A program made the position numbers and the translations under genes. Below the pieces are notes generated by a model. The model was not told the DNA's origin and searched no databases. It worked only from the letters and a program-made list of their open reading frames with translations. Shown here one piece after another: positions 27,082-35,415 of a stretch of DNA of 64,000 nt (position 1 is its first letter; every line of letters starts with the position of its first letter). Source of the DNA: Meiothermus hypogaeus (GTDB taxonomy: Bacteria > Deinococcota > Deinococci > Deinococcales > Thermaceae); NCBI RefSeq assembly GCF_003574035.1, contig NZ_QWKY01000001.1, positions 1 to 64,000 of the forward strand. The letters run 5' to 3'.

Positions 27082-30000
27082 ATGAAGATCGAGCGACTCA
27101 TCCTGCAAGGTTTCAAGTCCTTTGGCGAACGCACCAGCCTCGAGTTTGGCCCCGGCATCTATGGCATTGTGGGCCCCAACGGCTCCGGTAAGAGCAACCT
27201 GGTGGAAGCACTGCGCTGGGTGGTGGGGGCGCGAGCGCGCGAACTGCGCGGGGAGGAAGCCCTTTCGCTCTTGTTCCATGGCGCAGATGGCAGAGCGCCG
27301 CTGGGGTTTGCCGAGGTGGGGCTGGAGCTGGGGGGCAATGGACGGCGGGTTAATCTGAGCCGCCGCCTCGAGCGCGACGGCAGCAGCGATGTGCGGCTCA
27401 ACGGTTCGCGCAGCACCCTGCGACAAGTGGAGCAAGCCCTGATGGGCACCGGGCTTTCCCGTACCGGCTACGCCATTGTGGGGCAGGGTGAGGTGGGGCA
27501 AATTTTGCAGGCCGGGCCCGAGGTGCTGCTTTCCTACCTGGAAGAAGCCGCTGGTCTGCGGGCCGTCACCCAGGCCAGCAAGACCGCACACGAACGCCTG
27601 GAGAGCGCTACCCTCGAGCTGCAAACCCGCACGCAGGAACTCGCCGAGCGCAAAGCTTCGGTGGCCGAAAAAGCCCAGCAGGCCGAAGCCGCCCAGAAAG
27701 CCGCTACCCTGGCCGCCCGTAGCCTGGTGCTGCGCCGCAGTGTGCTGTCGGCCCGCATTCGCGAGGCCGACCAGGAGGCCAAAGCTGCGCGGCAGAAGGC
27801 CCAGGCGCTGGAACAGGAGCGCACCGAGGCCAGCCAGCGTTTGCGTGAACTGGAGACCGAGAAAAGCCAGGCCCTGGAGGCCCTGGAAGCCGCCCAGAAT
27901 GCCTACAGCGAGGCCCTCCGGCAAACCGAAGCCCTTAGCGGGGAACTGCGGTTAGCGGATCAGGAGCGGGCCTCGCTCGAGGGGCTGTTGCGCAGACTGG
28001 CGCAGGATTTGGGCGAAAGTGAGGCCCGCTTGACCCGGCTGCGCTCGCTGTCGGAGCCTGTAGCCCCCAGCGAGCCGGAGCCCACCCCCGAGGTCATACA
28101 GGGCTACCGCCAACGCCTGCAGGAACTACAAGCCGCGATACAGACGGAGGAACACCAGCTCAAGGCCCAGCAACAAGCCTTCGAGCGCTACCTGCAAGCC
28201 CAGGCCACCTACGAAGCCCAGAAACAGGCCTACGAGCAGATGCTGGCGCAAAAATCGGCCCTGGAGGCCGATAGGGGACGTCTCGAGGCCGAACTGAGAC
28301 ACCTGCAGGATCAGCTTGCAATGTTGCAGGTCCGTGAAAATGAGCTGCGTGCTCAGTTGAATGAACGGGTCAAGCAAGAAGGCCAGACCCAGAGCGAAGC
28401 CCGTGCTGCGGAGTCCGAGGCGCGTCGCCTCGAGGCCATGCTGCGCTCGGGTTCCGACCTGGCCGAAGGCCCCAAGCGGGCCCGCGAGGCCGGCATTCCC
28501 GGACTGATCGGGGTGGTGGCGGATTTGTTGCAGGTGCCTGCCGGGCTCGAGCTGGCCATCGAAGTGGCCATGGGCGGGCGGATGCAATGGGTGCTGACCG
28601 AGCACGAGCAAGCCGCCCAGGCCGCCGTGCAGCACCTCAAACAACACGGGGGCCGAGCCACCTTTCTGCCGCGTACCCTGTTGCGGGCGTTTCGGGAACG
28701 GGAGCGCGACTGGAGCAAGGTACAGGGCGTGGTGGGGGTGGCCCGCCGACTGGTGCAGCTACCGGCCTGCCCCGAGGCCCTGCCCACGCTGCTGGGTGAA
28801 ACCCTGGTTGTGGAGAATCTGAATGCTGCGCTCTCGCTGGTGCGAACTTACCCTGACCACCCCCGCATCGTTACCCTGGAAGGCGAACTGCTCGAGACCA
28901 GCGGGGCCATCACGGGCGGGCGGGTGCAACGGGGCGGGCAGATGCTCACCCTGCGCCGACGCTACCAGGAGACCCAGGCCGAGGCCCGGCGCCTGAATGC
29001 CGAGGCGGAGGCCCTCCGGGCCCAAACCGAAAGCCTGCGGGCCGAACTGGCCGGGCTGGATCTGCCCAACCTTCTGCGGCGCCAGACCGAGCTTGGCTCT
29101 GAACTCAAGGCGGTGCAAGCCAGCCTTTCGCGTCTCTCGCATAGCCCCGCACCTCAGGCCCCCCCACCTGCCGCCCCTCCACAGCCCGAACGCCTGCAGG
29201 CCCTGCGTAACGAGCGCGAAGCCCTGAATGCTCAGATGGCCCAGGAGCGAGAGGTGTCGAGCCAGTGGCAGCGCTACCGGGAGGACCTCGAGCGCTACCG
29301 CCAGGCCCACAAGGAGATGGGTGAGCTCGAGACCCGCCTGCATCAACTGCGCAGTGAGCAGGGTGAACTGGGGCAAAAACTGACCGCCATCCAGGCCCGC
29401 AAAAACGAACTCGAGCAGGCCCAGCGCAGCCTGAACCTGCGCCACCTGGAAGGGGCCTTGTATGCGGCCCGTGGCCGTACCCGGGCCTTGTCAGAGGAAG
29501 AAACCCGGCTCATTGCACGCACCAATCAGCTTTTATCCGACCTCGAGGCCCTCCACCTGACCCAGGCCCGCCGCGAGGCCACCATCGAGACCCTTCAGCA
29601 AGAGTTGGCCGAACTACCTCCAGGGCCGCTGGAGGAGGGCTCCTCGCGCAGCCTGGCCCGCACCCTATCGGAAACCGAGGCGGCCCTGGAAGCCCTGGGC
29701 CCCATCAACCACCTGGCCGAACAGGAGTATGCCCTCCTGAGCGAGGACATCCAGAAACTCGAGGTGGCTTTGCAGGAGTCGGAAAAGGTAGTGCGCAAAC
29801 TGGAGGCCGAGCTTCACGGGGTGCAGTCCGAATACCGCGAGCGAATGCAGCAGGTATATGCCACATTCAAGGAAAAATTTGCCCATTACGCCAGCGCTTT
29901 ACTGGACGCCGAGGTCGAACTCGAGCGCACCCATCATGGTCTCGAGCTAATCCTCAAGCCCGCCGGCAAGCGCACGGTGAACCTGAACCTGCTCTCCATG

Positions 30001-30288
30001 GGCGAGCGCACCATGGGCGCTTTGGCCTTTTTGTTTGCTCTCGCGGAGGTAGGGGAGGGGAGCGGTGGCCTGCCCATAGCCGTCCTGGACGAAGTGGATG
30101 CCCCGCTGGACGAGGCCAACATTCAGCGCTTCTGCCGCTTCCTGCAGCACTTCAAGGGCCAGACCCAGTTTATTCTGGTGACCCACCAGAAGCGCACCAT
30201 GGAAGCCTGCGATGCCCTGTATGGCGTGACAACCGAGAAGGGCGTGAGCCGGGTGTACAGCATCAAGCGCGAGGAAGCCCTGGCCTAA
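27082..30288 (+). CDS. smc: Chromosome segregation ATPase SMC
   Basis: A 1068-residue SMC with Walker A GPNGSGKS at 31-38 and long coiled coils rich in Ala/Glu/Arg/Gln. The hinge lies in the middle (about residues 475-620, IPGLIGVVADLLQVPAGLELAIEVAMGG onward). The C-terminal head has Walker B PIAVLDEVDAPLDEANI. The ABC signature reads LLSMGERTMGAL, where most bacterial SMCs have LSGGE. It is somewhat shorter than the usual 1150-1200 residues. It compacts and aligns sister chromosomes with ScpA/ScpB, which are not in the window. TTGACC at about 27047 may be its -35 box. Confidence 0.95.
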   Translation: MKIERLILQGFKSFGERTSLEFGPGIYGIVGPNGSGKSNLVEALRWVVGARARELRGEEALSLLFHGADGRAPLGFAEVGLELGGNGRRVNLSRRLERDGSSDVRLNGSRSTLRQVEQALMGTGLSRTGYAIVGQGEVGQILQAGPEVLLSYLEEAAGLRAVTQASKTAHERLESATLELQTRTQELAERKASVAEKAQQAEAAQKAATLAARSLVLRRSVLSARIREADQEAKAARQKAQALEQERTEASQRLRELETEKSQALEALEAAQNAYSEALRQTEALSGELRLADQERASLEGLLRRLAQDLGESEARLTRLRSLSEPVAPSEPEPTPEVIQGYRQRLQELQAAIQTEEHQLKAQQQAFERYLQAQATYEAQKQAYEQMLAQKSALEADRGRLEAELRHLQDQLAMLQVRENELRAQLNERVKQEGQTQSEARAAESEARRLEAMLRSGSDLAEGPKRAREAGIPGLIGVVADLLQVPAGLELAIEVAMGGRMQWVLTEHEQAAQAAVQHLKQHGGRATFLPRTLLRAFRERERDWSKVQGVVGVARRLVQLPACPEALPTLLGETLVVENLNAALSLVRTYPDHPRIVTLEGELLETSGAITGGRVQRGGQMLTLRRRYQETQAEARRLNAEAEALRAQTESLRAELAGLDLPNLLRRQTELGSELKAVQASLSRLSHSPAPQAPPPAAPPQPERLQALRNEREALNAQMAQEREVSSQWQRYREDLERYRQAHKEMGELETRLHQLRSEQGELGQKLTAIQARKNELEQAQRSLNLRHLEGALYAARGRTRALSEEETRLIARTNQLLSDLEALHLTQARREATIETLQQELAELPPGPLEEGSSRSLARTLSETEAALEALGPINHLAEQEYALLSEDIQKLEVALQESEKVVRKLEAELHGVQSEYRERMQQVYATFKEKFAHYASALLDAEVELERTHHGLELILKPAGKRTVNLNLLSMGERTMGALAFLFALAEVGEGSGGLPIAVLDEVDAPLDEANIQRFCRFLQHFKGQTQFILVTHQKRTMEACDALYGVTTEKGVSRVYSIKREEALA

Positions 30289-30341
30289 AACTGCCTCGCA
30301 CCGTATGTGGGGCATACGCGGTGTACTGCGGCGCAAAATCT

Positions 30342-31181
30342 TTAGCGCCGCCGGGTTACTGGTTCCTCCCGGCCATAAGGCAGCGGAACATACTGCACGC
30401 TGGGCTTGCCTCCACGGGGTTGGGGGTACATACCCATGAGTTCATACACCTCCAGGGGCATCTCGGTCGAGACGCGCAAGCCCATGCCGCGGGCCTCCTC
30501 TACGCTGATGGGGTAGTCGTGGGTCCAGGTGCCCTGGGAGAGCAGTTGGGCTAGTTCCTCACTTTTTTGCTCGTCGAAGTGTTTGCGCAAAAGGCCAACC
30601 ACGGTGCGCTTGACCTGGTTCAGGGCCTTCCGGGCCATGTCGGCCATAATCAAGGTTTGGTCGTCAATCTCGGCTATGGGCTTTTGTTCCAGTACCCGCA
30701 AAATGGAGGCCGCCGGGTACTGCCCGAGCTGGGGATCTACCGGCCCGAGCACTGCATTAGGATCCATCACAATTTCGTCGGCGGCCAAGGCAATCAGGGT
30801 GCCGCCCGACATGGCGTAGTGCGGCACGAACACCGTAACCTTGGCCGGGTGCTTGAGGAGGGCCTCGGCTATTTGTTCGGCCGCCAATACCAGCCCCCCG
30901 GGTGTGTGCAGAACCAAATCGATGGGGACGCTCGAGTCAGTCATGCGGATGGCCCGCAAGACCTGCTCGGAGTCGTCAATATCTATGTAGCGGGCAAAAG
31001 GAATACCCAAAAATGAAAACCCCTCTTGTCGGTGAATCAGGGTAATTACACGGCTTTTTCGTTTGCGCTCGAGGTCGGTAATACGCCGCGCGCGTGCGGC
31101 CAGCAGCATTTGCTGGTTGAAGTACGGGCTTAGCGTTGAGAGGATAAAGAATAGCCAGAACAACTGAAAAAAGATTTCCAT
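30342..31181 (-). CDS. Membrane-anchored Clp-fold serine protease (SDH family)
   Basis: A 279-residue protein: one N-terminal helix (about 3-22), then a ClpP/SppA-like fold. VLHTPGG near residue 90 and the nucleophile serine in HYAMSGGTLIALAADEIVM match the Ser-Asp-His Clp-fold family (DUF114-like), whose members cleave or regulate membrane proteins. The C-terminus is basic. It is the last gene of the six-gene minus-strand unit, 12 bp after the rhomboid gene. A hairpin (GCGGCGC/GCGCCGC, about 30328-30351) spans its stop codon. Confidence 0.82.
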   Translation of the reverse strand: MEIFFQLFWLFFILSTLSPYFNQQMLLAARARRITDLERKRKSRVITLIHRQEGFSFLGIPFARYIDIDDSEQVLRAIRMTDSSVPIDLVLHTPGGLVLAAEQIAEALLKHPAKVTVFVPHYAMSGGTLIALAADEIVMDPNAVLGPVDPQLGQYPAASILRVLEQKPIAEIDDQTLIMADMARKALNQVKRTVVGLLRKHFDEQKSEELAQLLSQGTWTHDYPISVEEARGMGLRVSTEMPLEVYELMGMYPQPRGGKPSVQYVPLPYGREEPVTRRR

Positions 31182-31193
31182 AAGCCTCCCTTG

Positions 31194-31856
31194 TTATCGA
31201 AAGTAATACCAGCTCTCCCAGACGGGTGCGGATTTGTAGTTACGTCGGGGCTTGCCCCAGTACGCCAGCAGCATACCGGCCGCAAACCCCCCCAGATGGG
31301 CCCACCAGGCTACCCCAGGCATTCCCAGGAGCGCATTGATAATTTGAATGGCTGCCCAATACCCCAGGTAAAGGCTGGCTGGAAGCCAAACCCAAAAAGC
31401 TGGAAATAGCCAGGTGAGTACATACGCATCGGCGAACAGTAGCAGGTAACCCCCGGTGACTCCAGCAATGGCTCCAGAGGCGCCGACCATGGGCACGGTA
31501 GGTTCGGAGGTAAAGAAAGCCTGGGTCATGGCTGCTGCTATACCTGCCAGGATGTAAAGCCCAAAATAGCGCCAACTGCTCAGACGGCTTTCCAGGGCGG
31601 GCCCAAAAACCCACAAGAACCACATGTTGCTCAGCAAGTGCCCCAGTGAGCCGTGCACAAACATGCTGCTTAGCAGCCGGTAGCCCTGCCCGAGGGGGTC
31701 TTCAAAAAAGGCGGACGGAACAAATCCCAAGCGTACAATGCTCTCTTGAGGGCCCCAAGACCACTGAAGGTAAAAAACCAGGCCGCAAAAAAGAATTATA
31801 GCCTTGGTAACTGGGGCCGGTCCGTGAAACAGAAGTGAGTCACGTATTGGAATCAT
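31194..31856 (-). CDS. Rhomboid-family intramembrane serine protease
   Basis: A 220-residue protein with about six membrane helices. The family motifs are GHLLSNMWFLWVFG, the catalytic serine in GASGAIAGVTGGY, and the partner histidine in WWAHLGGFAAGM. Rhomboids cut membrane proteins inside the bilayer; the substrate is unknown. The start codon overlaps the stop of the antiporter gene by 4 bp, so it is translated together with it. Having both a rhomboid and a Clp-fold membrane protease at the end of one operon suggests membrane protein quality control, which is inference. Confidence 0.92.
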   Translation of the reverse strand: MIPIRDSLLFHGPAPVTKAIILFCGLVFYLQWSWGPQESIVRLGFVPSAFFEDPLGQGYRLLSSMFVHGSLGHLLSNMWFLWVFGPALESRLSSWRYFGLYILAGIAAAMTQAFFTSEPTVPMVGASGAIAGVTGGYLLLFADAYVLTWLFPAFWVWLPASLYLGYWAAIQIINALLGMPGVAWWAHLGGFAAGMLLAYWGKPRRNYKSAPVWESWYYFR

Positions 31857-32950
31857 CGTACTTTTCTATCGTACCAGTGGGGTGCGAGGCGCATAAGCAG
31901 GCTGCCCAAAGGAATCGAAATAAGCACCAGCAGCACAGCTACCTGCCCTACCAGTGTATAGCCTTGCTGCATGGCCAAAGCACCCAAAATCAGGTTGAAC
32001 TCTCCACGCGGCACCAAGTAAGTTGCAACAAAATAGCTCCGCCGCACCGAGAGCAAAGCCACCTGCCCTCCTTTGAAGTTAAGCGGCAGCTTGAGGGCCA
32101 TGGCCAGCAAACTGAGCACCACCACTTCGGCACTGATGTGACCCACAAGGGCAAGTGATTGAGCACCTACGGTAAGAAAAAATAAAGCCACACCCAGGTC
32201 GCGTACCGGACTGAGTAGATGCTCGAGGCGCTCTCGTAGTCCCAGACCTGCGGCCATCGCACCACAGATAAATGCCGCTACCGCCTCAGAAGCACCCACG
32301 GCGTGAAAAAGCACCGCGGTACTGCTGACGAGCGCTGCCCCAAGCAGCAATACCAGCTCGTCGGAAAGCAGCCGAAGCTGCTGGTTAATCCAGGGAGCTC
32401 CCAGGCGCAGGAGCAGCCAAAAAACCCCAACCCAGGCGACCACAATTGCCAGGCCAAGCCCTGAACCGCCCTGCACCATCACCAACAGCAAGGTGATGAG
32501 CAGATCTTCGAATACCAGCACACCGAGTACCACCTCGCTTTCGGGGTTGGCCGCCCGACGCAAGTCGAGGATTAGCTTTACGATCACCGCGCTGGAGGAA
32601 ACATACATGACCCCACCCAGCAACAAAGCCCCTTTCCAATCCAGCCCCAACCCCAGCCCTATGGCCGTGCCAACCGGCAACACCAGTGCATCCCAGGCGC
32701 CAGCCCGCAGCACACGCCCGGACATCTGCTGCAAACGGTCGGGGCCGAACTCCAACCCCACGGAAAATAGCAGCAGAAGCAATCCCAAAGAGGGTAGAGG
32801 CTCGAGGCTTTCAGTATCCAGAAACCTACCCAGCATCAGGCCTACTAGCAGATAGGCGGCCAGAGGCGGGAAGTGCCAACGATGCACCAGGGCTGCCCCC
32901 AAGCCCAGAAGCAATGTGGCGAAGGCAAAAGCAAAGACCGATTCGTGCAT
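31853..32950 (-). CDS. K+/H+ antiporter, CPA2 (KhtU/Kef-like) family
   Basis: A 365-residue protein with 11-12 membrane helices. Family features: HFPPLAAYLLVGLMLGRF in the first helices, FSVGLEFGPDRL, YVSSSAVIVKLI and VFEDLLIT around the ion path, and LVPRGEFNLILGAL near the end. It lacks the C-terminal RCK (TrkA-N) domain of KefB/C; instead the separate preceding gene supplies a TrkA-C-type regulator. This matches the KhtT-KhtU arrangement of Bacillus. Its start lies 2 bp after the end of the khtT-like gene. Confidence 0.87.
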   Translation of the reverse strand: MHESVFAFAFATLLLGLGAALVHRWHFPPLAAYLLVGLMLGRFLDTESLEPLPSLGLLLLLFSVGLEFGPDRLQQMSGRVLRAGAWDALVLPVGTAIGLGLGLDWKGALLLGGVMYVSSSAVIVKLILDLRRAANPESEVVLGVLVFEDLLITLLLVMVQGGSGLGLAIVVAWVGVFWLLLRLGAPWINQQLRLLSDELVLLLGAALVSSTAVLFHAVGASEAVAAFICGAMAAGLGLRERLEHLLSPVRDLGVALFFLTVGAQSLALVGHISAEVVVLSLLAMALKLPLNFKGGQVALLSVRRSYFVATYLVPRGEFNLILGALAMQQGYTLVGQVAVLLVLISIPLGSLLMRLAPHWYDRKVR

Positions 32951-32952
32951 GA

Positions 32953-33429
32953 CTATCCGGTCATCTGTTTGCGCAGACGCTCCACGGCCCCCCGTGGGCC
33001 CGCCACCACCAGGGTATCGCCCACTCTCAAGGAAAGTTCAGGTGGCGGGTTGGGTATCAAGGCTTCTCCTTCGCGCAAGACTGCCAGGAGATGAGCCCCT
33101 TGCTCGTGCAATTCCCGTGCGGTGCGTCCAATACAGGGTGCACCGGGGTTTAGCTTGACCCACTCGATGGTGTCCTGCGCCAGCTTGGTCTGCGTATCGC
33201 CTATGGCCTGTGGCGTAAACAGTACCCCCCCCAGGATGGCGCCTAGCTCGCGGGCTTCTTCATCGGTCAGGTCGAGCACCGCGCTGGGTTCATCGAGGCT
33301 GCCTTGTTCGAAGTACTGAAGCTCCCTCGAGCCCGAGTGGTGGATAACTATCACCAGGCGGTCGCCTGAGCGAACCGTAATTGTAAACTTACGCCCAACT
33401 CCCGGTAACACACTCTCCTCAACCCGCAT
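32953..33429 (-). CDS. TrkA-C-domain regulatory subunit (KhtT-like)
   Basis: A 158-residue soluble protein. The N-terminal part (1-65) begins MRVEESVLPGVGRKFTI, as in KhtT. The C-terminal TrkA-C domain covers about 80-155 (GRTARELHEQGAHLLAVLREGE...LRVGDTLVVAGP) and binds nucleotides such as c-di-AMP in related proteins. It probably gates the antiporter encoded immediately downstream. The ATG at 33429 is chosen from the family N-terminus, overlapping the end of the psiE-like gene by 11 bp. Confidence 0.87.
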   Translation of the reverse strand: MRVEESVLPGVGRKFTITVRSGDRLVIVIHHSGSRELQYFEQGSLDEPSAVLDLTDEEARELGAILGGVLFTPQAIGDTQTKLAQDTIEWVKLNPGAPCIGRTARELHEQGAHLLAVLREGEALIPNPPPELSLRVGDTLVVAGPRGAVERLRKQMTG

Positions 33430-33865
33430 GTTTTTTCTCCTTGCTGTAAGGGTAAGCAATAGCCAGGGCCCTGGCTGCAATCAGAGCCAGGATGCCGACA
33501 CTCCAAACCAGTACATCCCAGCCCTTGATATCTCCGGAGAAAAGGCCCAGCATCATCTCCCGCAGTAGAAACACCACCGCTACCTCTACAAGTATTTCTG
33601 GCCGGATACGGTCGAACTCGAAGTAATCCACAAAAGCCCGTACCAGCTCGAGCACCACCACCAGGGACAAAATGTTGGTTACCAGATCCTTAAGACCTAG
33701 ACGCACGGTTGGTTGAGTAAAGGCCAGGCCCAGATCCAGTAATGTGCGGCCAACACTCACCAGAAGGCCTAACAGTAGCGCAATCAGGGCCAGATTAAAG
33801 ATGATGCGGGTGGTTATCCGAAAAAAGGTGAGCAGGTTCTTTTGAGTTATAAGCTGGCTATTCAT
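33419..33865 (-). CDS. PsiE-family membrane protein
   Basis: A 148-residue protein with four predicted membrane helices. The segment VVLELVRAFVDYFEFDRIRPEILVEVAVVFLLREMML is characteristic of phosphate-starvation-inducible PsiE proteins. The function is not known biochemically. The ATG at 33865 is used; the longer open frame overlaps the recombinase gene. The gene lies 1 bp after the recombinase stop and overlaps the khtT-like gene, so it belongs to the same operon. Confidence 0.82.
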   Translation of the reverse strand: MNSQLITQKNLLTFFRITTRIIFNLALIALLLGLLVSVGRTLLDLGLAFTQPTVRLGLKDLVTNILSLVVVLELVRAFVDYFEFDRIRPEILVEVAVVFLLREMMLGLFSGDIKGWDVLVWSVGILALIAARALAIAYPYSKEKKHAG

Positions 33866-33866
33866 A

Positions 33867-34886
33867 CTATTCCTCAAGCCCATCGACAATCTCAAACAGC
33901 CCTTCCAGATCCATCTTGGCGTAGATGCTACTGGTGTTAATGTTGGTATGGCCCAGAAGTCTTGCAGTGGCGTGGAGGTCGCGGCTGCTTTTATAGAAGC
34001 GGGTTCCGGCGGTATGGCGTAACATGTGGGCTCCATAGTAGCGCTCAGGAAAACCCAGGGCTCGGTAGTGTCGGTTCAGAATTTTCCTCAGGGTTTTGTC
34101 GGTCATGGCCTGGCCACTGGCTTTGCGCCCCCCCAGATTGATGAGCAGGGCACGCTCGCCCGCGACGGCGTGAGCCAGCCGCAGCTTCAGCCAACCCTCG
34201 AGCTCCTGGACCATTGAGCGTGAGAGGGGCACACTGCGCTGTTTGCCACCCTTACCGCTGCGGATAAGCAATAGCCGCTCCTCGAGGTGGATATCCTCCA
34301 CCCACAAGTTAACAAGTTCACTAATACGCAGTCCAGCCTCGGCCATGAGCCGCACCGCCAGGCGATCCCGGTAGGTTTGCGGCTCACCACCCGCAAGGTG
34401 TCTCAGAAGTTGTTGATATAGACCCTGGGGTAAGGCTGGCCGACGTTCCTCGGGGGGTGTGGGGTCGCGGGGTGAATGCACCTGTGGCAATACTGCTGCG
34501 CCAGCCCACTCGAGCGCCCGGTAAAAAGCTCGAACGCCCGCTACGTAGGTTGCGATAGAACCGGGCTTGAGCTGCTGGCCCTCAGAGTTTTCCAGGTGGC
34601 CGCCATGCAACTGCAGATCGGCGATGTAGCGGTCGAGGTCGTCGGCGGTGGCTTTGAGGATTTCCAGCGACTGGGTATCCGACCAGGCCCAGGCCAGGAA
34701 GTCGCGCACCGCCAGACGGTAGTTCTCGAGGGTACGTGGGCTCAGTGCAGCGCGTTTTCGACCTTTCAAAACCAGGTGCGCCTCGAGCAACTCGAGCAAA
34801 CCCTCCAGGTTGCGCTCGTGGGCGGCCCGGATGGCCTCGAGGCGGCGTTTGGCCGGGTTGTTCCAGTTCGTCAGCGGCACCAGCAT
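33867..34886 (-). CDS. Tyrosine recombinase (XerC/D-like)
   Basis: A 339-residue recombinase. The N-terminal SAM-like core-binding domain covers about 25-140 (LSPRTLENYRLAVRDFLAWAW). The catalytic domain has the first Arg in MAEAGLRISELVNLW, Lys in SGKGGKQRSVPL, His-x-x-Arg in HMLRHTAGTRF, His in RLLGHTNINTSS, and the nucleophile Tyr in IYAKMDLEGL, so it should be active. It is slightly longer than XerC/XerD (about 300). It starts an operon of membrane-transport genes and has no phage neighbours or obvious att site. A chromosomal Xer function is possible but not shown. Confidence 0.9.
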   Translation of the reverse strand: MLVPLTNWNNPAKRRLEAIRAAHERNLEGLLELLEAHLVLKGRKRAALSPRTLENYRLAVRDFLAWAWSDTQSLEILKATADDLDRYIADLQLHGGHLENSEGQQLKPGSIATYVAGVRAFYRALEWAGAAVLPQVHSPRDPTPPEERRPALPQGLYQQLLRHLAGGEPQTYRDRLAVRLMAEAGLRISELVNLWVEDIHLEERLLLIRSGKGGKQRSVPLSRSMVQELEGWLKLRLAHAVAGERALLINLGGRKASGQAMTDKTLRKILNRHYRALGFPERYYGAHMLRHTAGTRFYKSSRDLHATARLLGHTNINTSSIYAKMDLEGLFEIVDGLEE

Positions 34887-35007
34887 GCCACCAGTATATC
34901 AAATGCGTACTTAGGATTATAAGTGCGCTTTTTATTTCATCTTATCTTTAGCTTTCTTTGAGTTAACACCGAGGTCGATAAAGCCTGTTTTTATACTTGC
35001 GATACCT

Positions 35008-35355
35008 ATGGAAATCAACTTTGCTGTGGTTTTGCTGATGGTCGGGCTGGCGTTTTTGATTCTTTTTTCGATCTGGTACCCCCAAACACAGAAGCGCAAG
35101 ATAGACCAAAGCGTTCGGGCACTGGCGCGGATGTCCCGGCACGCCCGCCGTCACAACACCCTGGTGCGCTATTACAACGGCACACCCTTTGTAGTAATCC
35201 ATCAGCGGCGGGGTCTGGTGTACATGTACGCCGGCCGCTTGGTAACTCGAGACCAACTTGTGCGGTTGTTGGGCAATGAAGAAATCGTGCGGCGGGCCGA
35301 GCGTGAGGAGTCCCAACTCGCCCCCAACCCAACCCGCCTTACCCTCTCCAGCTAG
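35008..35355 (+). CDS. Single-TM protein of unknown function (paralogue of 20912-21268)
   Basis: A 115-residue protein with one N-terminal helix (about 5-24), then a basic region (QKRKIDQ) and a domain with ALARMSRHARRHNTLVRYY, PFVVIHQRRGLVYMYAGRLVTRDQLVRLLG and a Glu-rich tail. It aligns along its length with the protein between pdxS and pdxT. TATACT at 34992-34997 is a good -10 box, 10 bp before the ATG. It is divergent from the recombinase operon. No known family was recognised. Confidence 0.7.
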   Translation: MEINFAVVLLMVGLAFLILFSIWYPQTQKRKIDQSVRALARMSRHARRHNTLVRYYNGTPFVVIHQRRGLVYMYAGRLVTRDQLVRLLGNEEIVRRAEREESQLAPNPTRLTLSS

Positions 35356-35415
35356 TGAGCAAAAAGCAATCCGGATACGGGCGGGTGTGGCCGTACCCGG
35401 TTGACACTTTTTGGC
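35356..35415. terminator. Probable bidirectional terminator between convergent genes
   Basis: CCGG-A-TACGG pairs with CCGTA-C-CCGG around a GC loop (about 35371-35400). T-rich stretches lie on both sides (CTTTTTGG to the right, and CTTTTTGC on the other strand). Confidence 0.5.

Noticed and set aside
33867-34886. The tyrosine recombinase as a prophage or integrative-element integrase
   Set aside because: No phage or conjugation genes, tRNA target or att-like direct repeats are near it, and it is embedded in a tight operon of chromosomal genes.
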